Shown: positions 33,235 through 41,367 of the stretch, piece by piece
How positions within the stretch are numbered: the stretch's first letter is position 1
How the letters are laid out: each line of letters begins with the position of its first letter
Source of the DNA: Massilia sp. BSC265
GTDB lineage: Bacteria; Pseudomonadota; Gammaproteobacteria; Burkholderiales; Burkholderiaceae_D
DNA length: 64,000 nucleotides
Assembly (NCBI RefSeq): GCF_000740675.1
Contig: NZ_JPXI01000010.1
Coordinates: 215,510 to 279,509, forward strand
Direction of reading: 5' to 3'
The notes under the pieces: model-generated
What the model was told of the DNA's origin: nothing
Database searches by the model: none
The model's input: the letters and a program-made list of their open reading frames with translations, nothing else
Translations under genes and position numbers: made by a program

Positions 33235-34986
33235 ATGAGTCTCGCAAGGCTGATCGGCGGCTTCGTCCGCCGGCATTGGCATGCCTATGTCTCGTCGGCC
33301 TTCATGCTGGCCGGCGTGGCCACCTGCACGGTTTTGATCCCGCGCAAGGTCGGCGCCCTGGTCGACGGCCTGGCGGCGCAAAGCCTCGACCAGGACGCGC
33401 TGCTGCTCGGACTGGCCCAGCTGCTCGGACTGGGCCTGGCCATCTACGTGCTGCGGGTCGGCTGGCGCATCCGCCTGTATTCGGCCGCCTACAACCTCGG
33501 CGTCGAGCTGCGCACGCGCCTGTATGCGCGCCTGGCCGCGCAGGGACCGGGCTTCTACCAGCGCCAGCGCACCGGCGACCTGATGGCCCTGGCCACCAAC
33601 GACATCGACGCCATCGAGATGGCTGCCGGCGAGGCGATGCTGGCCGGCTTCGACGGCACCCTGACCCTGGTGATGGTGCTGGGCGTGATGACGCTCGGGG
33701 TCGACGCGCGCCTGGCGGCCATCGCCCTGCTGCCCTTCCCGCTGATGGCCTTCGCGTTCTGGCGCATTTCGCGCCAGGTGCACACGGCGGAAGCCGATGC
33801 GCTGAAGCGCTTTTCGGCGCTCAACGACCATGTGCAGGAATCGCTGTCCGGCGTGCGCACCCTGCGCGCCCTCGGCCTGGAAGGGCGCAGCGCCGCGCAA
33901 TTCAGCGAACTGGCCGGCAAGGCGGCCGACGCCAGCCTCGACGCGCAGCGCTGGGAAGCGGCCTATGAACCGGCGGTCGGCCTGACCCTGACCGCGGCCA
34001 CCGGCCTGACCCTGGGCCTGGGCGGCTACCTGGTCTGGAACGACGAGCTGACGGTGGGCGCGCTTACCAGCTTCTCGATGTACCTCGGCCAGCTGATCTG
34101 GCCGATGTTCGCGGCCGGCTGGGTACTGTCGCTGATCGAGCGCGGACGCGCCGGCCTGGCGCGCCTGCAGCCCCTGCTGGACGCGCCGCTCACGGTGGAA
34201 GACAGGGGCACCCTCGACCAGGTGGGGCGCGGTGCACTGGTGCTCGATGGCGTCAGTTTCACGTACGGGGAAGCCGAGCGCCCTGCCCTCGACGGGGTAG
34301 CGGTGCGGGTGGAGCCGGGCCAGACCTTGGGCCTGGTGGGCCCGACCGGCGCCGGCAAGTCGACCCTGCTGCGGGTGCTGCTGCGCCAGGCCACGCCGCA
34401 AAGCGGCACGGTCGCCTGGGCCGGCCATTCGCTGGCGGCCTACCGGCTCGATGCCCTGCGCGCGGCCATGAGCTGGGTGCCGCAGGAATCCTTCCTGTTC
34501 TCGGCCACGATCGCCGAGAACATCGCCCTCGCCCGCCCCGGCGCCTCGCGTGCCGAGGTCGAGGAAGCGGCGAAGATGGCCTCGATCCACGACGACATCC
34601 TGCGTTTCCCCCAGGGCTACGACACGCCGGTCGGCGAAAAGGGCATCACCCTGTCAGGCGGCCAGCGCCAGCGCGTCGCCATCGCGCGCGCCCTGCTGGC
34701 CGACAGTTCCCTGCTGCTGCTCGACGACGCCCTGTCGGCGGTGGACACCGGCACCGAGACCCGCATCCTCGAACATTTGAACGAACTGCGTGCGGCCCGG
34801 CCGGAACGCGCGGCGATCATCGCCAGCCACCGCTTGTCGAGCGTGGCGGGCGCCGACCGCATCGTGGTGCTGCGCGAGGGCCGTGTCACGGAGTCGGGCA
34901 CCCACGACGAGCTGCTGCTTCTGAACGGCTGGTATGCCAGCCAGTGGCGTTACCAACAACTGGAGGCCAGCATCGATGCAGAGTGA
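33235..34986 (+). CDS. ABC exporter half-transporter, first subunit (MdlA-like)
   Basis: A 583-residue protein with an N-terminal six-helix membrane domain (about 15-300) and a C-terminal nucleotide-binding domain: Walker A GPTGAGKST, Q-loop WVPQESFLF, signature LSGGQRQR, Walker B LLLLDDALSAVD (Asp rather than Glu after the Walker B aspartate) and H-loop SHR. The replacement of the catalytic Glu by Asp is typical of the degenerate half of heterodimeric exporters. It overlaps the next gene by 11 bases. Family members export peptides, lipids or drugs. The start follows an AAGGAA site. Confidence 0.88.
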   Translation: MSLARLIGGFVRRHWHAYVSSAFMLAGVATCTVLIPRKVGALVDGLAAQSLDQDALLLGLAQLLGLGLAIYVLRVGWRIRLYSAAYNLGVELRTRLYARLAAQGPGFYQRQRTGDLMALATNDIDAIEMAAGEAMLAGFDGTLTLVMVLGVMTLGVDARLAAIALLPFPLMAFAFWRISRQVHTAEADALKRFSALNDHVQESLSGVRTLRALGLEGRSAAQFSELAGKAADASLDAQRWEAAYEPAVGLTLTAATGLTLGLGGYLVWNDELTVGALTSFSMYLGQLIWPMFAAGWVLSLIERGRAGLARLQPLLDAPLTVEDRGTLDQVGRGALVLDGVSFTYGEAERPALDGVAVRVEPGQTLGLVGPTGAGKSTLLRVLLRQATPQSGTVAWAGHSLAAYRLDALRAAMSWVPQESFLFSATIAENIALARPGASRAEVEEAAKMASIHDDILRFPQGYDTPVGEKGITLSGGQRQRVAIARALLADSSLLLLDDALSAVDTGTETRILEHLNELRAARPERAAIIASHRLSSVAGADRIVVLREGRVTESGTHDELLLLNGWYASQWRYQQLEASIDAE

Positions 34987-36760
34987 TACCAACGGGGTCC
35001 CCATGCGCGCGCAAACTGCGCAGGCAGCGGGCCTGCTGCGCCGCGCTGCCGAACCGGATCGCCGCCACCTTGTCCGGGCCACCTTCTGGCTGGTCATCGC
35101 CGCCGCCCTCGAAGTGCTCGGTCCCCTGCTCGGCAAGGCGCTGATCGACGACCACCTGCTCACCCGCAACCTGGACTGGACCCGCATGTCGCTGCTGCTC
35201 GGCGGCCTGGTGGTCACCGGCTGGGCCTCGTCCTGGATCCGCTACCTGCAGCTGATCCGCCTGTCCGGCCTGGCGATGCGCTCGGTGCGGCGCCTGCGCG
35301 AGTGGGTCTACGGCCACGTGCTGCGCCTGCCGATGGCCTTCTTCGACCGCGCCATCACCGGCCAATTGGTGAGCCGCGTGACCAACGACACCGAGGCGGT
35401 CAAGACCCTCTACATCCAGGTGCTGTTCGTGATGCTCGACTCGAGCATCGTGCTGGTCGGCACCATGATCGCGATGGCCTGGCTCGACTGGCGTTTGATG
35501 CTGGTGGTGCTGGCCCTGGTGCCGGCGGTGGTCGGCATCGTCTGGCTCTACCAGCGCCTGTCGGCGCCGGCCGTCACGCGCGCCCGCGCCCTGCGCAGCG
35601 ACATCAACGGCCAGATGGCGGAATCGATCGGCGGCATGAGCGTGCTGCAGGCCAGCAACGCCCAGGGGCGCTTCGGCGAACGCTTCCTGCACACCAACCG
35701 GGCGCACCGCAAGGCGCGCCTGGCCGAACTGAAGGCCAATGCCTTCCTGCTGCGACCGGCGCTCGACCTGCTCAACGTGGTGCTGCTGACCATCGTGATC
35801 TACGGCTTCGGGCAGCGCCAGATGAACGCGGTGGAGGTGGGCGTGCTGTACGCCTTCATCAGCTATATCGCGCGGGTGGTCGAGCCACTGATCCAGATCA
35901 CCATGCAGTTCAGCGGCCTGCAGCAAGCGGTGGTCGCCACCGCGCGCGTCTCCACCCTGCTCGACGAGACCGGAGCGGCCGAACATGCGCTTGGGCGCGT
36001 CGGCAACGAGGCAGCCTTCGACCCGAAGGCGCCGGCGGTGCGCGTGCGCGACGTGAACTTCGCCTACGTACCGGGCCAGCGCGTCCTGCACGAGCTGTCG
36101 CTCGACATCCCGCAGGGTGCTTTCTTCGGCATCGTCGGCCACACCGGCAGCGGCAAGTCGACCCTGCTCTCGCTGCTGCTGCGCTACTACACGGCGGACG
36201 AAGGCACGATCGAGATCGGCGGCCTGCCCCTCGGCTCGATCGGCAACGAGCGCTTCCGCAACGAGGTCGGCCTGGTGCCGCAGGATCCGTTCATCCTGGC
36301 CGCGACCGCGCGCGAGAACATCGACATGGGCCGCGGCCTGCCGATGGAGCGCATCGAGGGAGCGGCGCGCGCCGCCCATGCGCACGGCTTCATCGCGGCG
36401 CTGGAACAGGGCTACGAGACCCAGCTGGGCGAAGGCGGCTCGCGCCTGTCCTCGGGCCAGAAGCAGCTGCTGGCGATCGCACGCGCGCTGGCGGGCGAGC
36501 CGCGCATCCTGCTGCTGGACGAAGCCACCTCGCGCATCGACAGCGCCACCGAGCAGATCGTGCAGGAGGCACTGGAGGAGCTGCGCGGCAAGGTGACCAT
36601 CATCGCGATCGCGCACCGGCTGTCGACCATCCGCGCCGCCGACCGCATCATCGTGCTGAACCATGGCCGCATCACCGAAGCCGGCTCGCACGAAGACCTG
36701 ATGCGCATCGAGGGCGGCCTGTACCAGCGCCTCTACCTGCTGCAGCAGATCGCGCTGTAG
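34976..36760 (+). CDS. ABC exporter half-transporter, second subunit (MdlB-like)
   Basis: A 594-residue partner of the preceding gene product. The membrane domain fills about 45-340. The nucleotide-binding domain has Walker A GHTGSGKST, signature LSSGQKQL, Walker B ILLLDEATSRID with the catalytic Glu, and H-loop AHRLST. One subunit with Asp and one with Glu at the catalytic site suggests an asymmetric heterodimer with one fully active site. The start at 34976 has a GGAGG site nine bases upstream and overlaps the end of the first gene, supporting translational coupling. The substrate cannot be deduced. Confidence 0.9.
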   Translation: MQSDTNGVPMRAQTAQAAGLLRRAAEPDRRHLVRATFWLVIAAALEVLGPLLGKALIDDHLLTRNLDWTRMSLLLGGLVVTGWASSWIRYLQLIRLSGLAMRSVRRLREWVYGHVLRLPMAFFDRAITGQLVSRVTNDTEAVKTLYIQVLFVMLDSSIVLVGTMIAMAWLDWRLMLVVLALVPAVVGIVWLYQRLSAPAVTRARALRSDINGQMAESIGGMSVLQASNAQGRFGERFLHTNRAHRKARLAELKANAFLLRPALDLLNVVLLTIVIYGFGQRQMNAVEVGVLYAFISYIARVVEPLIQITMQFSGLQQAVVATARVSTLLDETGAAEHALGRVGNEAAFDPKAPAVRVRDVNFAYVPGQRVLHELSLDIPQGAFFGIVGHTGSGKSTLLSLLLRYYTADEGTIEIGGLPLGSIGNERFRNEVGLVPQDPFILAATARENIDMGRGLPMERIEGAARAAHAHGFIAALEQGYETQLGEGGSRLSSGQKQLLAIARALAGEPRILLLDEATSRIDSATEQIVQEALEELRGKVTIIAIAHRLSTIRAADRIIVLNHGRITEAGSHEDLMRIEGGLYQRLYLLQQIAL

Positions 36761-36768
36761 GGGGGGGT

Positions 36769-36835
36769 GATCTGGTCCGGTGGACCAGATCACGGTCCGG
36801 TGGACCAGATCGCGCTTCGCCGACCGCGCGTCCAA
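36769..36835. repeat. GGTCCGGTGGACC palindromic repeat, copy 1
   Basis: GATCTGGTCC-GGT-GGACCAGATC is a perfect 10-bp-arm hairpin (36769-36791), followed by a second GGTCCGGTGGACC (36794-36806) and a tail to about 36835 resembling the one at 43448-43489. It lies just after the exporter operon stop (and a run of seven G). It could serve as a bidirectional transcript end but has no T-tract. The rest of the gap to 36916 shows nothing else. Confidence 0.65.
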
Positions 36836-36916
36836 CCAGCACGAGCGCCGCCGTCATGCATGCCGGCGCTGAACGCCCTTTCGGCATAGCCGAACACCCT
36901 ACATTCCGGGCAGGTT

Positions 36917-37801
36917 CTAGCGCGGCGCCGGCACCAGGCGCCGTGGGTCGCGGCGCCGGATCTCGTTCACGACCTGGTTCGCCAACCCGTCGAGCGCCGC
37001 GAAATGCACGCCCAGTCCCTGCTGCAGGGCCGCCGGCACGCTGTCCGCGCACCAGCCGAGCAGCATGCACAGTTCCAGGGTGCGCGGCGCCCCCGGACCG
37101 CAGTCGGCGCCCAGGCGGCACGCAAGCAGCGCGCCCCCGAACGGAACGCCGCGCGCGGTCGAATCCTGTTCGTCGCGCACCGGCACGCGTTCATGGAAGA
37201 CCGGCGCCACCAGCGAGGCGATGACCTCCGGATTGCCCTGTTCGAAAGCCGCCAGCAGCATGCGCGCCCGGCCTTCCGGACCATCGGCGGCCAGGTAGTC
37301 GAACATGCTGCCCATCAGCGGATCGGTGGCCAGGTCGAGATGCCGCGCCGCCCCCAGCTCGCGCTCGGCGTCTTCCAGGCCCTCGGGGGTGAAATCGCAG
37401 CGGCGCTGCAGTTCCTCGGCGGCGGCACGGCGTGGCGCCGGCAGCGCCGGCAAGGTCTGTTCCAGCGCGCGGCGGCAGGTCTCGAGGACGTTCGTCGCAT
37501 AGAAATAGGCGCCGCTGCCGGGCTTGCGCATCGCCTCATAGAAGAACACGCGCAAGTTCGGCGCATGCACGAATTTCGCGTGCATCTCACGCCATGTGCT
37601 GTCCGGCTGCGCGCCCCTGGCAGGGGGCCGTCCGGCCGGTGCCAGCGGCATCGGCGCCGGAACCCGGGCCGATGGCACCGGGGGCGCCGGAACGGGCGCG
37701 GCGGTGCCGGCCGGCCGCGGCCGGGGAATAGTCAGGACCACGAGGCCGGCAAGCAGGCTACTCAATGCAAGTCCGATGCCGATTTCACGGAAGCGCATCA
37801 T
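36917..37801 (-). CDS. Membrane-anchored hypothetical protein with Pro/Ala-rich linker
   Basis: A 294-residue protein I do not recognise. One N-terminal helix (about 6-27, IGIGLALSSLLAGLVVLTIP) is followed by a Pro/Ala/Arg-rich linker (about 28-68) and a mostly helical domain (about 70-290) containing several cysteines (ETCRR, RRCDF, ACRLGADCG, LCMLLGWCAD) that could form disulfides in the periplasm. It starts with consecutive ATG codons; either may be used. It is leftward and downstream of the DUF2243 gene with 58 bases between, so it might be the last gene of that operon. Confidence 0.65.
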   Translation of the reverse strand: MMRFREIGIGLALSSLLAGLVVLTIPRPRPAGTAAPVPAPPVPSARVPAPMPLAPAGRPPARGAQPDSTWREMHAKFVHAPNLRVFFYEAMRKPGSGAYFYATNVLETCRRALEQTLPALPAPRRAAAEELQRRCDFTPEGLEDAERELGAARHLDLATDPLMGSMFDYLAADGPEGRARMLLAAFEQGNPEVIASLVAPVFHERVPVRDEQDSTARGVPFGGALLACRLGADCGPGAPRTLELCMLLGWCADSVPAALQQGLGVHFAALDGLANQVVNEIRRRDPRRLVPAPR

Positions 37802-37859
37802 CGGTAGCAACTCGCGCTGGCAACGTTGGTGTTGCCAGGATCATGTCAGGCACTGCCCG

Positions 37860-38609
37860 TCATGCCCGGCTCCAGTTGAGGCAGGCGGCCGGCACGCCCG
37901 CCCCGCTCACCAGCAGGGCGCCATGACGGTAGAACTGCCAGCGCCGCTCCTCGGGCACCGCGACCACCACCACCCCCATCGCGCGGTCGCTCCAGACCAG
38001 GCGCGCATCGAGGGCGTCGAGCGCCGCGAACACCTCGCGCGGCTTGGCGCCGGGCTCGAACACCACGGTCGCGAATTCGCTCTGGGCGGGCGGGAGCATG
38101 GCCCAGGCGCCGGCGCCGGAAGTGAAGGCGCCGAGCAGCACCATCGCCGCCGCACTGTTCATGCCGGGTCCACCGCGCTTGCTCCGCAGGCGCAAGCCGA
38201 TGATGAGCGGTACGATGCCAAAGGCCACGGCCCAGATCAGGTCCCACATCAGGGGATTGCTGTCCAGGCGAACGCGGTGGATCCGCAACACCCAGTGGAA
38301 GACCCCGACGTCGACGAACTGCCAGACGGCAAAGCCGATCAGTACCGCCGACACCAGCGGCCAGCCCCATTCGCCCGCGCCGCGGCGATGCAGGCGCCAC
38401 AGGCCGATCAGGCCCGCCAGGGCAATCGCGTACATCAAGGCGTGGAAATACCCATCCCACAGCACCTGGAAGCGCAGGTCGTCGGTCCCGGGCACCAGGC
38501 TGAGCAGGTGGTGCCACTGGAGGATCTGGTGCAGCAGGATGCCGTCAAAAAAACCGCCAAGTGCAAAACCGAGCACGGCGCCCCAACGGAACCACGGTGT
38601 CTTCCACAT
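37860..38609 (-). CDS. DUF2243 membrane protein with extra C-terminal domain
   Basis: A 249-residue protein. Residues 1 to about 143 contain the DUF2243 pattern: four hydrophobic segments with FFDGILLHQILQWHH (20-34), DGYFHALMY and DVGVFHWVLRIHRVR. From about 150 a further hydrophobic segment and a soluble domain of about 75 residues (ATVVFEPGAKPREVFAALDALDARLVW) follow, beyond what DUF2243 proteins usually have. The His residues in HQILQWHH and FHWVLRIH could bind metal or haem, but this is not established. A GAGGGG site marks the start. It lies 83 bases after the permease gene of an ABC-2-like module. Confidence 0.8.
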   Translation of the reverse strand: MWKTPWFRWGAVLGFALGGFFDGILLHQILQWHHLLSLVPGTDDLRFQVLWDGYFHALMYAIALAGLIGLWRLHRRGAGEWGWPLVSAVLIGFAVWQFVDVGVFHWVLRIHRVRLDSNPLMWDLIWAVAFGIVPLIIGLRLRSKRGGPGMNSAAAMVLLGAFTSGAGAWAMLPPAQSEFATVVFEPGAKPREVFAALDALDARLVWSDRAMGVVVVAVPEERRWQFYRHGALLVSGAGVPAACLNWSRA

Positions 38610-38692
38610 CGTTTTCCCCTCGCGTCGAAACAGATCGGGCCAGTATAGGCCCGTCCGCGCCGGCGCAAGTGCACCATTCGCAAAGGAACGAT

Positions 38693-40246
38693 TCAGCCGC
38701 GCCGGCTCCACGCGATGCCGGCCGCCACCGACGCGAGCCCGGCCGCAAGGAAGCTGGCGGCCGATAGCAGGCTGGCGTCGCCGTGGAAACCGACCGCGTC
38801 CATCATGGCCATGCCCTTGGTTTGGATCATCACGTAGAACCCGAACAGGAACAGGCCCAGGAAGAGGCGCGGCGTACAGCTCAGTTGCCCGAACAGGGCG
38901 GCGCAGCCGGACAACGCCACCAGGCCGGCCACCAGTGCGAAGGCGCGCACCGGGTCTACCAGGCTCCAGCGCAGCGCGATGGTTCCCATGGACAGGAGAC
39001 CGAGCAGCAGCACGGCTGCCCACTGGCGCAGGAAGCGGCCGCCGATCCCGCCCGGCACGGCGGCGCTCAGGCCGTCGCAGCCGGCACTGGTGTCGCGCGT
39101 GGTGCTCTCGCTGCACAGGATGCCCCAAAACACGAGCGCGCCGGCCAGCAGGCCAGGCAGGATCACGGCCGGCAGTACCAGGCCGCCCACGAAACAGGCC
39201 GCAATCGCCAGGATCGCGCTGGGCGCCGACATCAGCACCAGCCCGGTATCGGCCAGCACCTGTCCGCCAGGCCCCGGCAGGCCGGCGGCCAGCCGCATGA
39301 GCGGCGCCACGGCGCCCGCCAGCGGACGCAGCCAGCCGTTGAGCAGGGCCAGGGGCGAACGGCGCCGGCGCGCCTTGCCGGCCTTGACATGGTCCGGCGA
39401 AAAGCGGTGGAACAGCAACACGGCTGGCAGCAGCGGCAGCAGGGCCAGCACCGCGCACAGGAGGCGCTCGCGCACCATGGTCCCGCTCCACATCCACTGC
39501 GGCAGCGTGTGCGCAGGCAATGCTGCGTCGAAATGCATCATGCCGATGCCCAGGGCCTGCGTCCCGGCCTGGACCCGCAGGGCGTCGATGGCATGGGCCA
39601 GGCCGGTGAAGTCGAGCCGGGCCAGTGAGGACACCGCGGTGCCCTCCTCCACCACCGCGCCGAGCGACATCATGCCAACCCATACGACGAAATACAGCAG
39701 GTCGCCGGCCTTGCCCATGAGCGGGCTCCAGCTGTCGCACAGGACGGCGCAACTGGCGCAGAAGAAGGCCATCGGCAGCAGCAGCAAGCCATAGGTCTGC
39801 AGGTAGACCAGGAGCTGCACCGGGCCCTCGCCGCGCAGCAGGTGGCATACCAGGGTGGTCAGCATGAAGGCGCCGAGCAGCAGTACCAGCCAGCCGACTG
39901 CGCCCAGCCAACGGCTGGCTACCAGCAGCGCATCGCTGGCCTGTGTTGCGCCGATCACGCCGCCGATCCCGCTGCGCAGGTCTTCGCCGGTGCGTCCGCG
40001 CGCCAGGTAGAAGCCGGCAAGGCTGAACAGCAGGCTGCCCATGGCGGCACTGCCCAGCGCCAGCGCGGAGCTGGTATACAGCACGCGCGCATCGTTCACC
40101 ACCAGCAGGGTGCGGCCGGTCCGGATATCGCTGATCATCGCCCAGGTGACCGCCACCACGGCCAGCACCGCCACCAGGGTCGACAGGCGGCGCAGGCGCA
40201 GGCGTATTTCGTTGGCTGCCAGCAGAAACAGCGGATGCGGGTTCAT
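38693..40246 (-). CDS. ABC-2-like multi-span permease
   Basis: A 517-residue membrane protein with about twelve hydrophobic segments and no ATPase motifs. Its start overlaps the end of the ATPase gene by four bases, so the two form an exporter. The N-terminal pattern (NEIRLRLRRLSTLVAVLAVVAVTWAMISDIRTG, then segment, then GLLLLPMAFFCASCAVLCDS) resembles ABC-2 permeases involved in export of lipids, bacteriocins or copper-related factors (NosY-like), but it is longer than usual. No further function can be assigned. Confidence 0.8.
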   Translation of the reverse strand: MNPHPLFLLAANEIRLRLRRLSTLVAVLAVVAVTWAMISDIRTGRTLLVVNDARVLYTSSALALGSAAMGSLLFSLAGFYLARGRTGEDLRSGIGGVIGATQASDALLVASRWLGAVGWLVLLLGAFMLTTLVCHLLRGEGPVQLLVYLQTYGLLLLPMAFFCASCAVLCDSWSPLMGKAGDLLYFVVWVGMMSLGAVVEEGTAVSSLARLDFTGLAHAIDALRVQAGTQALGIGMMHFDAALPAHTLPQWMWSGTMVRERLLCAVLALLPLLPAVLLFHRFSPDHVKAGKARRRRSPLALLNGWLRPLAGAVAPLMRLAAGLPGPGGQVLADTGLVLMSAPSAILAIAACFVGGLVLPAVILPGLLAGALVFWGILCSESTTRDTSAGCDGLSAAVPGGIGGRFLRQWAAVLLLGLLSMGTIALRWSLVDPVRAFALVAGLVALSGCAALFGQLSCTPRLFLGLFLFGFYVMIQTKGMAMMDAVGFHGDASLLSAASFLAAGLASVAAGIAWSRRG

Positions 40247-41130
40247 GCCGCCTCCGCCTGCAACGCATAGCGCTGCGCCATCAGGGCTTCTTCCAGGCTC
40301 GGTTCGGCATCCACCGCCCCCGGGCAGGGCAGCTCGGGGTGGGCAATGCGCAGCAGCATGCGGCCTTCCTGGCGCTGGGCCTGCAGCACGTGCACGCGCT
40401 CGCGCAGCGCCGCGTAGTCCGCCTCCGGCACGCTGGCGGCCCAGACCTGCCCGCGGGCACGCCGCAGCACCGCGTCCGGCGTCTCGTGCGCCACCAGCCG
40501 TCCGAAACGCATGATCGCCAGCTCGGTCGCGATGCTCTCCACGTCCGATACGATATGGGTCGACAGGAGCACCAGCTTGCCGAAGCCCAGTTCCGAGAGC
40601 AGGTTGCGAAAGCGCAGCCGCTCTTCCGGGTCGAGCCCGGCCGTGGGCTCGTCGACCACCAGGATGTCCGGGTCGTTCAGCAGGGCCTGGGCGATGCCGA
40701 GCCGGCGCTTCATGCCGCCCGAGAACGAGGCTGCGGGCCTATGCGCCTGGTCGTGCAGGTTGACCAGTTCGAGCAGGCGGCGGATGCGGGCGTGGTCGCG
40801 CACACCCTTGAGGGCCGCGAAGTACTGCATGAATTCGAGCGCGCTCAGGTTCGGGTAGACGCCGAAATCCTGGGGCAGGTAGCCGAGGCGGCGGCGGATC
40901 GCGTCCGGCTTCTTTACGATGTCGGCGCCGTCGAACAGGATCTGGCCGGCGCTGGGACGCATCAGGGTGGCGATCATCCCCATCAGGGTCGATTTGCCGG
41001 CGCCGTTGTGGCCGATCAGGCCGACCACGCCTTGGCCGAGGGACAGCGAGACCTCCTCCACCGCCTTCACCGCTTTCACGCCCTTCGCGTCCCTGCCGAA
41101 ATGTTTGCTTACCGCGCGCAGTTCCAGCAT
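40243..41130 (-). CDS. ABC transporter ATP-binding protein, ABC-2/CcmA type
   Basis: A 295-residue ATPase: Walker A GHNGAGKST, Q-loop LPQDFG, signature FSGGMKRR, Walker B ILVVDEPTAGLDPEE, H-loop STHIVSD. The C-terminal 80 residues form the additional domain seen in ABC-2 exporter ATPases. Its start (MLELRAVSKHFG) was placed at 41130 because AAGGGGGAA precedes it; in-frame codons further upstream do not look coding. It leads an operon with the permease and DUF2243 genes and faces the diguanylate cyclase gene. Confidence 0.9.
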   Translation of the reverse strand: MLELRAVSKHFGRDAKGVKAVKAVEEVSLSLGQGVVGLIGHNGAGKSTLMGMIATLMRPSAGQILFDGADIVKKPDAIRRRLGYLPQDFGVYPNLSALEFMQYFAALKGVRDHARIRRLLELVNLHDQAHRPAASFSGGMKRRLGIAQALLNDPDILVVDEPTAGLDPEERLRFRNLLSELGFGKLVLLSTHIVSDVESIATELAIMRFGRLVAHETPDAVLRRARGQVWAASVPEADYAALRERVHVLQAQRQEGRMLLRIAHPELPCPGAVDAEPSLEEALMAQRYALQAEAA

Positions 41131-41252
41131 GTTTTCCCCCTTCGAATTGTTGTTGCGTTCGACTATAGGAAAGGCATGCGGCCGGCTCCAGCCATTTGCG
41201 ACAAGCGGTCGAAAACAGGGGGTGAATGCCAAATGCGAATTCGTCTTATTTG

Positions 41253-41322
41253 CTACACATATGTGTCATTTTTGTGACAATTGAACAGAAATCGAATTTC
41301 CTGTTTGTAACAGGAATATAAT
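41253..41322. promoter_or_regulatory. Divergent control region with palindromes and a -10 element
   Basis: Between the ABC operon and the diguanylate cyclase gene: ACACATATGTGT (41253-41264), then CCTGTT-TGT-AACAGG (41300-41314), which touches a consensus -10 TATAAT (41317-41322). The second palindrome is positioned as an operator for the cyclase gene. No good -35 is visible at the right distance, which fits an activated promoter. Confidence 0.5.
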
Positions 41323-41367
41323 GATTTAACGCAAACACATGTGCTGCCGGTGTTCCGAGACCTCTCC

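Noticed and set aside
33235..36760. Toxin- or bacteriocin-specific export by the heterodimeric ABC exporter
   Set aside because: There is no peptidase domain on either subunit and no small peptide gene or immunity gene nearby.
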